Assembly (NCBI RefSeq): GCF_902506145.1
Contig: NZ_LR733519.1
Location: 2,020,314-2,084,313 of the forward strand
Direction: 5' to 3'
Origin: Burkholderia sp. 8Y
GTDB lineage: Bacteria > Pseudomonadota > Gammaproteobacteria > Burkholderiales > Burkholderiaceae
DNA: 64,000 nucleotides
Position numbers and translations under genes: made by a program. Numbering within the stretch: position 1 is the stretch's first letter; every line of letters begins with the position of its first letter. Of the stretch, positions 55,829 to 64,000 are shown one piece after another. The notes under the pieces were generated by a model, which saw only the letters and a program-made list of their open reading frames with translations, was not told the origin of the DNA and made no database searches.

Positions 55829-56086
55829 GAGTGCACGGTCGGAGAGAATAACGGCTCGTTCGAACGCAAGTAGCGCGCCAGCGACGGACGCAGCGGCTTG
55901 GTATCGGAAGCGCGGGCCGATGCGCGGGTGGATGATGTTCCGCGGCGCGTCACCGTGCGAATTCACGTCGCGCACCGCCCAGCCACTTGTGGTTCGATCG
56001 CTCGCGGACGGCGCGGCGAGGCCGGCGAATCGGCTGTCGCCGGTGCGGTTCTGCGGCAGATCGTCGTTCCGCCTGATCGACCGATG

Positions 56087-56388
56087 CGGCCCCGCGCCGA
56101 CGCCGAGCGTCAGTTGGTCGTCAAAAAACGCACGCATGTTGCACGACTGCGCGGCGACTGCACGCGCCGCTCTCATGAAGGTAGATACGGCCACGCGCTA
56201 CGCCAAGCGTCAGCCGGTCGTCGACGAACGCACGCATGTTGCACGACTGCGCGGCGACTGCACGGGCCGCTCTCATGAAGGTAGATACGGCCCCGCGCCG
56301 ACGCCGAGCGTTAGCCGGTCGTCGAGAACGCGCGCGTGGCCCGCTACTCCGCAGCGACGGCACTCGCCGCTCTCATGCCGGTACGACA
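56087..56388. repeat. Three tandem repeats of about 100 bp
   Basis: Copies start at 56087, 56188 and 56288. The first two are very similar over CACGCATGTTGCACGACTGC and CCGCTCTCATGAAGGTAGATAC; the third is worn but keeps CCGCTCTCATG. The unit has internal dyad symmetry (GTGCAGTCGCCGCGCAGTCGTGC on the minus strand). It lies between two divergent genes. The flanks 55829-56086 and 56389-56614 show nothing I recognise apart from presumed promoters. Confidence 0.9.
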
Positions 56389-56614
56389 CGCCGACAAGCA
56401 CGCACCTCAGCAGCATCCGATGCCTCCCGCCACATTCGCTTCGCAGCCGACCCGCCTCGAAATCGTCAAATCACATTCACGTCGCAGAACGACAATGTTC
56501 GTCGACGCACTTCCGGACGCCCGGTTTGGCGCTACAAATGAGGCGTCACGGCCCGCCTGCGTCCGCGTTCGCGAGCGGCCCACGCGATCGAGCCATTTCC
56601 CAAGCGAGAGTCAG

Positions 56615-56902
56615 ATGGACGCCATTCCAGTTGAGTACCGGGGCTGCGAGTTGTCGGCGGTCGTCGTTCGTGCGGCCGGCGAATTTGTCGCGACGGTCCT
56701 GATCGAGCGACCCGGCGGGCTGCGGCGCGCGGTCGGCCCGTTTCGACCGTTCGCAACGGCGAAGGCCGCCGAACAGTTCGCCATCCAATATGGAAAGGAC
56801 GAGCTCGACGGACGGCACGTGCCGCGCGGCATGAACGTCGCGACGCACGATGATCCGCCGATTCGACGCTCAGCCGCGTTCGCGCGCGAGCGTCCCTTCT
56901 AG
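56615..56902 (+). CDS. Small conserved-looking hypothetical protein
   Basis: A 95-residue cytosolic protein with a compact beta-rich N-terminus (YRGCELSAVVVRAAGEFVATV), then FRPFATAKAAEQFAIQYGKDELDG and a polar tail. I do not recognise a named family, though small proteins of this shape are common in Burkholderia. GAGAG precedes ATG 56615. Its last 33 bp overlap the end of the convergent monooxygenase gene, which argues the tail is tolerant to change. Confidence 0.6.
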   Translation: MDAIPVEYRGCELSAVVVRAAGEFVATVLIERPGGLRRAVGPFRPFATAKAAEQFAIQYGKDELDGRHVPRGMNVATHDDPPIRRSAAFARERPF

Positions 56903-58495
56903 CCACGCGATCAACGCCTGCACGGCGCCCGCGCTGCTTCTGAAGCCGATGTGACCGTCCGGCCGCACGGCCCAGATCATCCCGTCGCGCGCGCCGAACG
57001 CGCTGGCGAACGCACCCGCCGCGTCGGTCAATGTGCGATGGGTTTCGCTGCGGGCGAGCGCCGGCGCGTCGGCGTCGGGAGCTGCGATCAGCACCGCGTT
57101 CGCCGCCGGGCCGAGCGCCACGCGCCAGGCATCGGCTGCGGCTTCGAAAGATGCCGCGTCTGAACTTCGCGCATAGCCGATCAGCGTATGCCGGCCACCG
57201 CCCGTCAGCGCCGCAAGCCGCTCGACGTGTCCGATGAAATCCTCCGTTAATCCGCCGACTTCCGGCACGCGATCGCCCGGCGCGGGCAGTTCGTCGGGGA
57301 AACCGTCGATGTGGTCCGCGACGATCGGGCTGCCGCGATAGCCCACGAGCAGTTGCGTTTCGCGCATGGCGGGCCGCACTTCGCCGTGCGCGAGCACGGT
57401 ATTGAGCGCGCGGCTCGTCGATTCGACGACATCGAGCCCGACCGGACGCCGCTCCGCCTCGTAGCTCGCCAGCAGCGCCGCGCCCGCCAGATCGCGTGCG
57501 GCGAGCGTCAGCTTCCACGCGAGGTTGCAGGCGTCCTGCAAGCCGGTGTTCATTCCCTGACCGCCGACCGGCGGATGGATATGCGCGGCGTCGCCCGCGA
57601 GAAAGACGCGCCCTTGAGCGTAACGCTGCGCAATGCGATGGCTGACGCGGTACACCGACGACCAGCGCAGCGCCGAAAGCCGCGTGCCCTCGGGCAGAAC
57701 CGGCTGCATGATGCGCTCGACCTCGGCGAAATCCGGCGCGACGACCGACGCGTCGGACGCGACCGACGCGAGACGGGCGGCATCGTCGGGCAAGAGGACC
57801 ATCGACAGGCGATAGCGCCGCACGGAACCGCGCACCGGCAGCGCGGCGAGCGTCGTCGGTCCTTGCCCGTCGGCGCGAGCCGAGCGGTTGAAACGAAACA
57901 TCGCGCCGCGTTGCAGCGGCCAGTCGACGTCGAGATCGGCAAGCATGAACGTCTGCGGATACTGGTCGCCTTCGAAGGGAATGTTCAGATGCCGGCGGAC
58001 GGTGCTGCGCGCGCCGTCGCAACCGACGAGCCATCGGCAGCGGACTTCGCGCACATCGCCCGCCGCGTCTTTCACACGGCATAGCACGCCGTCCGCATCA
58101 TCTGCGAAGTCGACGAGCGTCGCGCCGTAGTCGACGCGTCCGCCATGCCGCGCGAGCGCGCGTTCGAGAATGCGCTCGGTCTCGTACTGCGCGAGCGAAA
58201 GCGCGCCGTAGGGCAAGCCCGTGCGCGGCACTTCCGTGCTCGATACCAGCGCGCCGTCACGATAAACGTCGGCGCGCTCGATCCAGACGCCCGCAACGAT
58301 CGCTTCCTGCGCGATGCCGAGATCGTCGAAAAGTTCGAGCGTGCGCGCCGTCACGCCGAGCGCCTTTACGAAGAACGAGCGTTCGGCGTGGGTATCGATG
58401 ATGCGCACGCCGACGCCATCGCGGCGCAATTCTGTCGCGAGCATCAGTCCGACGGGGCCCGCGCCGGCAATCAGCACATCGGTCATGTCAGGCAT
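56870..58495 (-). CDS. FAD-dependent monooxygenase (PheA/TfdB/MhpA type)
   Basis: A 541-residue class A flavoprotein hydroxylase. It has VLIAGAGPVGLMLATELRR (FAD), RWLVGCDGARSTVRRHL (DG motif), [22 protein letters not shown] (GD motif) and a C-terminal thioredoxin-like domain (about 400-535) typical of the phenol/3-(3-hydroxyphenyl)propionate hydroxylase group. It would hydroxylate an aromatic ring or a polyketide with NAD(P)H and oxygen; the substrate is unknown. ATG 58495 follows GGAGAC. It is divergent from an efflux pump gene, suggesting the pair handle one toxic aromatic compound. Confidence 0.9.
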   Translation of the reverse strand: MPDMTDVLIAGAGPVGLMLATELRRDGVGVRIIDTHAERSFFVKALGVTARTLELFDDLGIAQEAIVAGVWIERADVYRDGALVSSTEVPRTGLPYGALSLAQYETERILERALARHGGRVDYGATLVDFADDADGVLCRVKDAAGDVREVRCRWLVGCDGARSTVRRHLNIPFEGDQYPQTFMLADLDVDWPLQRGAMFRFNRSARADGQGPTTLAALPVRGSVRRYRLSMVLLPDDAARLASVASDASVVAPDFAEVERIMQPVLPEGTRLSALRWSSVYRVSHRIAQRYAQGRVFLAGDAAHIHPPVGGQGMNTGLQDACNLAWKLTLAARDLAGAALLASYEAERRPVGLDVVESTSRALNTVLAHGEVRPAMRETQLLVGYRGSPIVADHIDGFPDELPAPGDRVPEVGGLTEDFIGHVERLAALTGGGRHTLIGYARSSDAASFEAAADAWRVALGPAANAVLIAAPDADAPALARSETHRTLTDAAGAFASAFGARDGMIWAVRPDGHIGFRSSAGAVQALIAWLEGTLARERG

Positions 58496-58676
58496 GGGCG
58501 TCTCCGGTCGCGGGGCGGGCATCGCCCGAAAAGCATAACCGGGCGCGCTTTCAACGTCGGCGCTTTTCGCTTTCAAGAATGAAAGCCCGCCGCTTGCTTT
58601 ACACGCCGATGGCGGCGTCCGTTACCATGCGGGCGCCGCGTGGATCGACTTCGCCACGGGCATATCGAAAGAGAAC

Positions 58677-60071
58677 ATGAACAACGCCATACACGCCGTA
58701 CGCGTCAACTATTGGGCCGTCGTGTCCGTGCTGCTCGGGACGTTTCTCGGCAATCTCGACTCGTCCATTGCGAACGTCGCGCTGCCGACGATCGCCCACA
58801 ATCTGTCGCGCAGCGCCGCCGATACGGTGTGGGTCGTCACCGCGTATCAGCTCGCGGTCGCCGTTTCAGTGCTGCCGCTCGCGGCGCTCGGGGAAATGCT
58901 CGGCTTCCGGCGCGTGTTCCTGTGGGGCTTCGTGGTCTTCACGCTGGCGTCGATCGGCTGCGCGGCCGCGCCGACGCTGCCATTGCTCGTCGCCGCGCGC
59001 GCGGTGCAGGGCGTCGGCGGCGCATGCATGTCGACCATCGTGCCTGCGCTCTTGCGGCAGGTCTATCCGCCGAAGCTCGTCGGCCGCGGCGTGGCGCTCC
59101 TCGGGCTCACCGTCGCGCTGTCGGCGGCGCTCGGCCCGACAGTGGCGGCGGGCATTCTGTCGGTGGCCGGCTGGCGGTGGCTCTTTGCGGTAAACGTGCC
59201 GCTCGGCATCGTCGGACTCGGCCTCGCGATCACGATGCTCCCGCCCGGCACGCCGAACCCGTCGCGCCGCTTCGACTTCGCAGGCGCGGCATTGAGCGCG
59301 CTTTCGATCGCACTTTTCATCCTGGGCGTCGGAGGGCTGGGCGCAGGCGAGGGCGCCGGGACCGGGCATGTGCAACTGCGCGCGCTGCCCATCGTCGAGA
59401 TCGCGTGCGGGTGTATCGCGGGCTTCGCGCTGATCCGGCATCAACGCGGACGGCCCGCGCCGCTCGTGCCGCTCGATTTACTGCGCATTCCGATTCTCTC
59501 GCTTTCGTCGGTGACGTCGATCTGTTCGTATGTCGCGCAGACGCTCGCGTATCTGGCGATGCCGTTCATGCTCCAGCACCAGTTTGCCCGCAGCGCGACG
59601 ACCACCGGCTTGCTCGTGACGCCGTGGCCACTCGTGATCGTGTTCGTCGCGCCGCTCGCCGGACGCCTCTCGGACAGGCATGCGCCGGGGCTGATCGGCG
59701 GCATCGGGCTCGGCATCATGGCCATCGGGCTATGCCTGCTGATCGGCCTGCCGGCGTCGCCTTCGAACCTGGACATCGTGTGGCGGGTCGCGGTGTGCGG
59801 CATCGGCTTCGGCTTCTTTCAGACGCCGAACAACCGCATCATGCTGACGTCCGCGCCGCACGAACGCAGCGGCGCGGCGGGCGGCCTGATGACGATGGCG
59901 CGCATGATCGGCCTTTCGCTGGGTGCGGCGCTCGCCGCTGTCGCCTTCGGCGTGTACGGGCAAGGCGGCGCACAGGTGGCGCTCGTGGGCGCGGCCGCAG
60001 CGGCGGCGCTCGGCGTCGCGGCAGGCGTCGTGCGGGTGGTGAAGACGCGCGAGCGCGCCGGCATTCGCTAG
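58677..60071 (+). CDS. DHA2-family (EmrB/QacA) MFS drug efflux transporter
   Basis: A 464-residue membrane protein with 14 predicted hydrophobic segments. It has the DHA2 signatures LDSSIANVALPTIAHNLS (motif D1), LGFRRVFLWGF (motif A) and ALGPTVAAGIL (antiporter motif C). These proteins expel drugs and other hydrophobic compounds in exchange for protons. AAGAGA precedes the start. No membrane-fusion (EmrA) or outer-membrane partner is next to it. It is divergent from the flavin monooxygenase, with 181 bp between starts. Confidence 0.9.
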   Translation: MNNAIHAVRVNYWAVVSVLLGTFLGNLDSSIANVALPTIAHNLSRSAADTVWVVTAYQLAVAVSVLPLAALGEMLGFRRVFLWGFVVFTLASIGCAAAPTLPLLVAARAVQGVGGACMSTIVPALLRQVYPPKLVGRGVALLGLTVALSAALGPTVAAGILSVAGWRWLFAVNVPLGIVGLGLAITMLPPGTPNPSRRFDFAGAALSALSIALFILGVGGLGAGEGAGTGHVQLRALPIVEIACGCIAGFALIRHQRGRPAPLVPLDLLRIPILSLSSVTSICSYVAQTLAYLAMPFMLQHQFARSATTTGLLVTPWPLVIVFVAPLAGRLSDRHAPGLIGGIGLGIMAIGLCLLIGLPASPSNLDIVWRVAVCGIGFGFFQTPNNRIMLTSAPHERSGAAGGLMTMARMIGLSLGAALAAVAFGVYGQGGAQVALVGAAAAAALGVAAGVVRVVKTRERAGIR

Positions 60072-60268
60072 CCGTCGGTCGCTTGTGCTTTCATGCGCCC
60101 GCGCACGTCCTACAATTGAGCGCGAGCCGCTCTTCGCCGCGCGCAAGAATACTTCGGTTGACGCAATAATTTGCAAGTTCGTTGACCGCAGCGGATATGC
60201 TATGGCCCCTCGCGCGCGGCCCGAGCGCCGCGCTTCGTGCGTCCACGCCATTCACTTGCCGCCACAAC

Positions 60269-61615
60269 ATGGTCACACTGGTTAGCTGCTTCTCCGACCG
60301 CCGCGCGACATCGTCACGCGACAACCACGCCGAGTTTTGTCGCCGAACGCAAGCGGTTCATTGCGACGAGTCGCGATCGAGCAGCGCCGACTCGCTCGAA
60401 CTCGGTGTGCTATTCAAGTATCAGATGATCAGCGACCGGCTCGCGCAGGCCGCCGAGGGCGAAATCGTGATCTTCGCGACCGAGAACGCGCTCTTCATTC
60501 GCTTTGAGGATTTCGGCCGGATCATGGAAGGGCGAGACAGCCTCGTCACAAAAGGTTTCTTCGGCATCAATACCGAAATGTTCGTTATCCGAAATACCGA
60601 GGATAACCGGGGCATCGCACGCGGCATGGCCGCGCGATGCCGAGCCTTTTACGAGTACGGCAAGTTCGTCACTGAAGAGGAACTGCTCGAAGCGTTCCCG
60701 ACCGTCACCGACTGGGACATGCTCAACGGCGTGATACCGATTGCATCGATGTGGTCGGGGCAACATCCGGATGTGCGCGGCGCGCCGGTCGTCGCGGTGT
60801 CGCTGGTGTTCACGCCGCGCCTCTATAGCAAGTACGGTCCGCGCTGGCGCGCGGTGTTCGCGCGTCATGTGAACGCGTGTCATGCGGCGGGACACAGCGC
60901 CTTCTTCGACGTTCCGCCGCCGCCCCAATGCGATACCGACGAGCCGCTGACCGTGTATCAGCCGGGCAGGCCGATCGCGGTCGTCATGTTGTACACGCCG
61001 AATATCGCGGGCTATGCGCGCTTCGGCGAAGCGAGCCTGCGCGCGTTCTGCGAGCGCCACGGTTATACGCTGTATCAACATCGCGCGGTGCCGGCTGACT
61101 TTCAGCGGGAAGCGTGCGGCAACTGGTCGAAGCCCTTCTTGCTGAGCAAGTATCTGCCGCATCACGAATGGGTGTTCTGGGTCGATGCCGATATCCTCGT
61201 CATGAATCCTTCGATCAACCTTGAAAAATTCACCAAAGGCCGTGATCGCGTGCTGACCGCGGACATCTGCGGGTGGCGTTTCAATTCCGGAGTGATGGGC
61301 TTTCGCAACACGGAGGCGAACGCCAACGTGCTGCAAAGCGTGCTTGCGCGCGTGCTGGAAACAGAGGACATCAAGTACACGTTCTCCAGTCAAGGCGACC
61401 AGTTCTACTTCATGGAGCAGATGATTTCGCATGGCCTGTGCCCCGAGCAGGATTCGGCGGAACTGGTGAGCTTCAACGAGCTCAACACGCCGTGGTACTA
61501 CGCGAACCCGGATACGTTCATGTGTCATTTTCACGGCCTCAGCACCGAACTGCGCATGCTGTTCATGTCGATGGACACGGTGCCTGTTGGCGGATACGAG
61601 TCGATCGAACGATAG
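60269..61615 (+). CDS. Two-part GT-A-like glycosyltransferase (GT34-type C-terminus)
   Basis: A 448-residue protein. The C-terminal half (about 230-440) resembles the galactosyl transferase GMA12/MNN10 (GT34) family: VVMLYTPNIAGYARFGEASLRAF, then HHEWVFWVDADILVMNPS with the DxD metal motif, and GWRFNSGVMGFRNTE and SSQGDQFYFMEQM. The N-terminal half (about 1-215) looks like a second GT-A fold (LFKYQMISDRLAQAAEGEIVIFATENALF), but the DxD is replaced by ATENA, so it may be catalytically dead. The start is uncertain; ATG 60197 is also in frame. It stands alone on the plus strand. GT34 proteins are commoner in fungi and plants than in bacteria. Confidence 0.75.
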   Translation: MVTLVSCFSDRRATSSRDNHAEFCRRTQAVHCDESRSSSADSLELGVLFKYQMISDRLAQAAEGEIVIFATENALFIRFEDFGRIMEGRDSLVTKGFFGINTEMFVIRNTEDNRGIARGMAARCRAFYEYGKFVTEEELLEAFPTVTDWDMLNGVIPIASMWSGQHPDVRGAPVVAVSLVFTPRLYSKYGPRWRAVFARHVNACHAAGHSAFFDVPPPPQCDTDEPLTVYQPGRPIAVVMLYTPNIAGYARFGEASLRAFCERHGYTLYQHRAVPADFQREACGNWSKPFLLSKYLPHHEWVFWVDADILVMNPSINLEKFTKGRDRVLTADICGWRFNSGVMGFRNTEANANVLQSVLARVLETEDIKYTFSSQGDQFYFMEQMISHGLCPEQDSAELVSFNELNTPWYYANPDTFMCHFHGLSTELRMLFMSMDTVPVGGYESIER

Positions 61616-61707
61616 GCGCCTTCTTCTGCCGATGTCAGCTACAGCGCGACGCGGGACCGTCGCTTGCTGCAATCTCCATGAACGAAGATCACGTCAAGGG
61701 AGGCAGC

Positions 61708-61908
61708 ATGACTCAAGTCTCGGGCGATAACCCCGGCTCTCGCGCAACAGCCGACGATATGGACGAACCGGTGGGCAGCCTGTCCACGAGCGACACGCGG
61801 CAGAAGGAACTCGACACTCGGGAAAAGCAGCAGCATCCCGGCAGCGAGAACGCGCTGCCTACCGCGCAGGACAACAATCCCGTGCCGCCGGAATCGACGC
61901 GCGAGTAA
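61708..61908 (+). CDS. Small hydrophilic hypothetical protein
   Basis: A 66-residue, highly polar, probably disordered protein (PVGSLSTSDTRQKELDTREKQQHPGSENALP). The strong AGGGAGG site fixes the start at 61708 rather than ATG 61678. No family is recognised. Its composition is like that of stress-induced hydrophilins. It lies 27 bp upstream of the copper-storage gene on the same strand and is likely in its operon. Confidence 0.6.
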   Translation: MTQVSGDNPGSRATADDMDEPVGSLSTSDTRQKELDTREKQQHPGSENALPTAQDNNPVPPESTRE

Positions 61909-61935
61909 CCGACCGATCCCACAAGGAACTGCCGA

Positions 61936-62253
61936 ATGAGCGACTACATCGATTGCATTGCCGCGCTCGACCGATGCGCGGCGGCCTGCGATAACTGCGC
62001 ATCCGCGTGCATCGCGGAAGGTCATCTGCCGGACATGGAGAAGTGCATCCGTCTCGATCTCGACTGCGCGGCGTTGTGCCGGTTCACGTCGGAATCGCTT
62101 GCGCGCGACACCCAGTTCATGCGCGATTTCTGCGATCTATGCGCCCGAATCTGCGATGCCTGCGCCGACGAATGCAGCCGTCATACCGCCAGTCATTGTC
62201 AGGCGTGCAGCGATGCGTGCCGGAAGGCCGCGGAGGCGTGTCGGGCGCTGTGA
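61936..62253 (+). CDS. Four-helix-bundle copper-storage protein (Csp3-like)
   Basis: A 105-residue protein with 17 Cys residues arranged in helices (CIAALDRCAAACDNCASAC, KCIRLDLDCAALC, FCDLCARICDACADEC, HCQACSDAC). The family (DUF326, Csp1/Csp3) forms tetramers of four-helix bundles lined with Cys that bind many Cu(I) ions. There is no signal peptide, so it is the cytosolic Csp3 type. AAGGA precedes the start. No copper-sensing regulator or exporter is adjacent. Confidence 0.9.
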   Translation: MSDYIDCIAALDRCAAACDNCASACIAEGHLPDMEKCIRLDLDCAALCRFTSESLARDTQFMRDFCDLCARICDACADECSRHTASHCQACSDACRKAAEACRAL

Positions 62254-62437
62254 AGAACACGGCAGCCGGCGAAGAACATATCCACAGTTTCTGTGCCCAA
62301 CCCTGTGGACAAGCCAGGGACGCGCGCGCTATCCGCTTGACGCGACGAACAAATTTTCGCGCGTTCGAATGCGCGCCGTCACACGGTACGCGCCGCTCTC
62401 CGCTGCTACCGTGCAAACGAACAGACCGGGGGGCGTC

Positions 62438-62665
62438 ATGAAGCGCAAGTCATCGGGAGTGGCCGTGGTCGCGGTGCTCGTGGGCGTGGCCGTCGCGGTG
62501 ACGCTGTATATCGCCAGCTTCGGCAGGTCGTCGCATCACGCTAGCATCGCCACGCCGGCGCACGACGCCGTCGCGACACATGACATCGCCGCGAGCGACG
62601 CAGCGTTCACAGCAGCACCGATGCCACTCGCGTCCGGCCCCGACGCCACCACCGCCGCTCGCTGA
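62438..62665 (+). CDS. Small single-TM hypothetical protein
   Basis: A 75-residue protein with one N-terminal membrane segment (about residues 8-26, VAVVAVLVGVAVAVTLYIA) preceded by positive charges, and an Ala/His/Ser-rich periplasmic tail. No family is recognised. A G-rich stretch lies before the start. It is preceded by 184 bp without a gene and followed 98 bp later by the glucoamylase gene on the same strand. Confidence 0.5.
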   Translation: MKRKSSGVAVVAVLVGVAVAVTLYIASFGRSSHHASIATPAHDAVATHDIAASDAAFTAAPMPLASGPDATTAAR

Positions 62666-62763
62666 ACTCAGGCATCGTCGCGTCGAGCGTTTGTCCTGGA
62701 CGCGAGAGATCACGGGAATATGCCTTGCTCTAAGGCTTGCAACTCAAGCCGGAGCACGACCCG

Positions 62764-64000
62764 ATGGGCCATCCATCACAGCAGCTTCCATCCGCCGTAC
62801 TGCCCGTCGATGCACGCGGCCTCATTGGCAACATGAAGACGTCCGCGCTCGTGTCCTTGCGCGGCACGATCGATTTCATGTGCTTTCCTCGCATCGATTC
62901 GCCGACGCTGTTCGCGGCGCTGCTCGACGACGAGCGCGGCGGTTCATTCGCCATCACGCCGCGCGATCTCAACGCCAACGTCAAGCAGATGTATCTGCCC
63001 GAGACCAACGTGCTCCTCACGCGCTTCATGACGGGCGAGGGCGTCTGCGAGTTGCTCGATTTGATGCCGGTGCCATCGTCCGAGGCGCGCGTCGATGCCG
63101 TGCCCAATTGCGTGATGCGTATTGTGCGCATCGTGTATGGCCGCATGACGCTCGATGTCCGATGCGATCCGCGCTTCGACTATGCGCGTGTCCGCCACAC
63201 CACGCACGCGGTGGAGAAGGGCGTGCAGTTCACGCGAGTGGACAACGGCACGCCGTTGGAACTGCGCGCGAGCGTGCCGCTTTCGATCGAACACGAGGCC
63301 GCATGCGCGACGCTCGACATGAAAGAGGGCGATTCAGCCTGCTTCGCGTTGGGTGCGGCTGACGAGTTGCCAAAGCTCGACACCAAAGAGAAGTTCGACG
63401 GCATGCTGCACGAGACCATCGCATTCTGGAAAGAGTGGTCGTCACGCTCGACCTATCGCGGACGTTATCGCGAAGTCGTGCTGCGTTCGGCGCTGACGCT
63501 GAAGCTGCTCAGTTCGGACGAACATGGCGCGATCGTCGCCGCGCCGACTTTCGGACTGCCCGAGGCGCAGGACGGGTCGCGTCGCTGGGACTATCGCTTC
63601 ACATGGATACGCGACGCCGCGTTCTCCGTCTATGCGCTCTTGCGTCTTGGCTACACGGGCGAAGCCGAGCGATTCATGCGATGGATCGCCGAACGCAATC
63701 GCGATTGCAGTTCCGACGGCTCGCTCGCCGTCATGTATGCCGTCGACGGCGAGCCCGCGCCGGCAGAAACGGAGCTCGAAACGCTGGGCGAATCCGCGCC
63801 GGGCAGGTTGTTCGTGGGCAACGGCGCACGTGGACAAACGCAGTTGGATGTTTATGGCGCGCTGCTCGATTCGGTCTATCTCTACAACAAATACGGCGCG
63901 GCGATCTCGTATCAAGGCTGGCGCCATGTGACACGCACGGTCGATTATGTCGTCGAGCACTGGCGCGACGCCGATCACGGCATATGGGAGTTTCGTAACG
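62764..64000 (+). CDS. GH15-family glucoamylase-like protein (3' truncated by window)
   Basis: The frame is open from ATG 62764 to the end of the window (412 codons). The N-terminus is the trehalase/glucoamylase-like beta domain (GLIGNMKTSALVSLRGTIDFMCFPRIDSPTLFAALLDDERGG in parts). The alpha/alpha-barrel begins near residue 235 with YREVVLRSALTLKLL and SRRWDYRFTWIRDAAFSVYALLRLGY, including the catalytic-region motif WIRDA. Family members hydrolyse alpha-glucans or trehalose in the cytoplasm. In Burkholderia relatives, GH15 genes sit beside otsA/otsB trehalose genes, which may follow outside the window. CGGAGC precedes the start. Confidence 0.88.
   Translation, partial: MGHPSQQLPSAVLPVDARGLIGNMKTSALVSLRGTIDFMCFPRIDSPTLFAALLDDERGGSFAITPRDLNANVKQMYLPETNVLLTRFMTGEGVCELLDLMPVPSSEARVDAVPNCVMRIVRIVYGRMTLDVRCDPRFDYARVRHTTHAVEKGVQFTRVDNGTPLELRASVPLSIEHEAACATLDMKEGDSACFALGAADELPKLDTKEKFDGMLHETIAFWKEWSSRSTYRGRYREVVLRSALTLKLLSSDEHGAIVAAPTFGLPEAQDGSRRWDYRFTWIRDAAFSVYALLRLGYTGEAERFMRWIAERNRDCSSDGSLAVMYAVDGEPAPAETELETLGESAPGRLFVGNGARGQTQLDVYGALLDSVYLYNKYGAAISYQGWRHVTRTVDYVVEHWRDADHGIWEFRN

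Noticed and set aside
55829..56194. N-terminal extension of the PIG-L protein by about 120 residues
   Set aside because: The open frame extends into the repeat array, lacks a ribosome site and family similarity; the protein begins naturally at 55828.

Overview
The window is GC-rich DNA from a beta-proteobacterium of the Burkholderiaceae, most like Caballeronia, Paraburkholderia or Burkholderia. The evidence is gene content: mprF-acvB, pobA, flhDC, selD, a PolB-type DNA polymerase II, AcpA-like phosphatase, paired glycogen/maltodextrin enzymes, and dense codon-biased genes with many 4-bp ATGA overlaps. The genus is inferred from family resemblance, not from a database search. No rRNA, tRNA, CRISPR array or intact insertion sequence was seen.

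Layout. 1-6.7 kb: the end of a LuxR-type regulator, two small lipoproteins, the mprF-acvB membrane-lipid operon, a decayed VOC gene and two small conserved genes. 7-25 kb: metabolism (Ntn-hydrolase acylase, M20 peptidase, Ldh-family dehydrogenase, epimerase/LysR pair, RidA, secreted AcpA-type phosphatase, TauE permease, glycogen-debranching-like enzyme, PobA, SDR, aldo/keto reductase with divergent AraC regulator). 25.3-27.1 kb: a secreted COG4315-type protein followed by an ECF sigma / anti-sigma pair. 27.1-28.7 kb: an AT-richer accessory patch with a Tlde1-like (DUF2778) type VI effector, an overlapping two-TM putative immunity gene, and a broken hcp. 28.7-37.6 kb: small secreted proteins, SelD, a CDF transporter, a decayed M23 peptidase, a large MscS channel and a NUP-type purine nucleoside permease.

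37.6-45.1 kb holds flhDC with a long regulatory leader, DNA polymerase II, and an unusual ABC exporter whose C-terminus carries a kinase-ATPase-like domain and an intact response-regulator receiver, followed by a ParB-like gene. 45.1-55.8 kb is one long minus-strand cluster of ten genes (PIG-L deacetylase, five glycosyltransferases, a carbamoyltransferase, a GmhB heptose phosphatase and UDP-xylose synthase among them), mostly overlapping by 4 bp. It appears to make a heptose-containing, carbamoylated glycan or small glycoside, with no recognisable polymerase or flippase in the cluster. 56-64 kb holds a flavin monooxygenase divergent from a DHA2 efflux pump, a tandem GT-A-type glycosyltransferase, a Csp-type copper storage protein and the start of a GH15 glucoamylase that runs off the end.

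The most striking non-coding signal is four arrays of decayed tandem repeats (about 14.6, 20.4, 32.7 and 56.1 kb). Two are clearly made of repeated copies of the 3' ends of adjacent convergent genes (ridA/acpA and pobA), and three of the four lie at convergent gene junctions. The window looks like a genome undergoing repeated local tandem duplication followed by decay.
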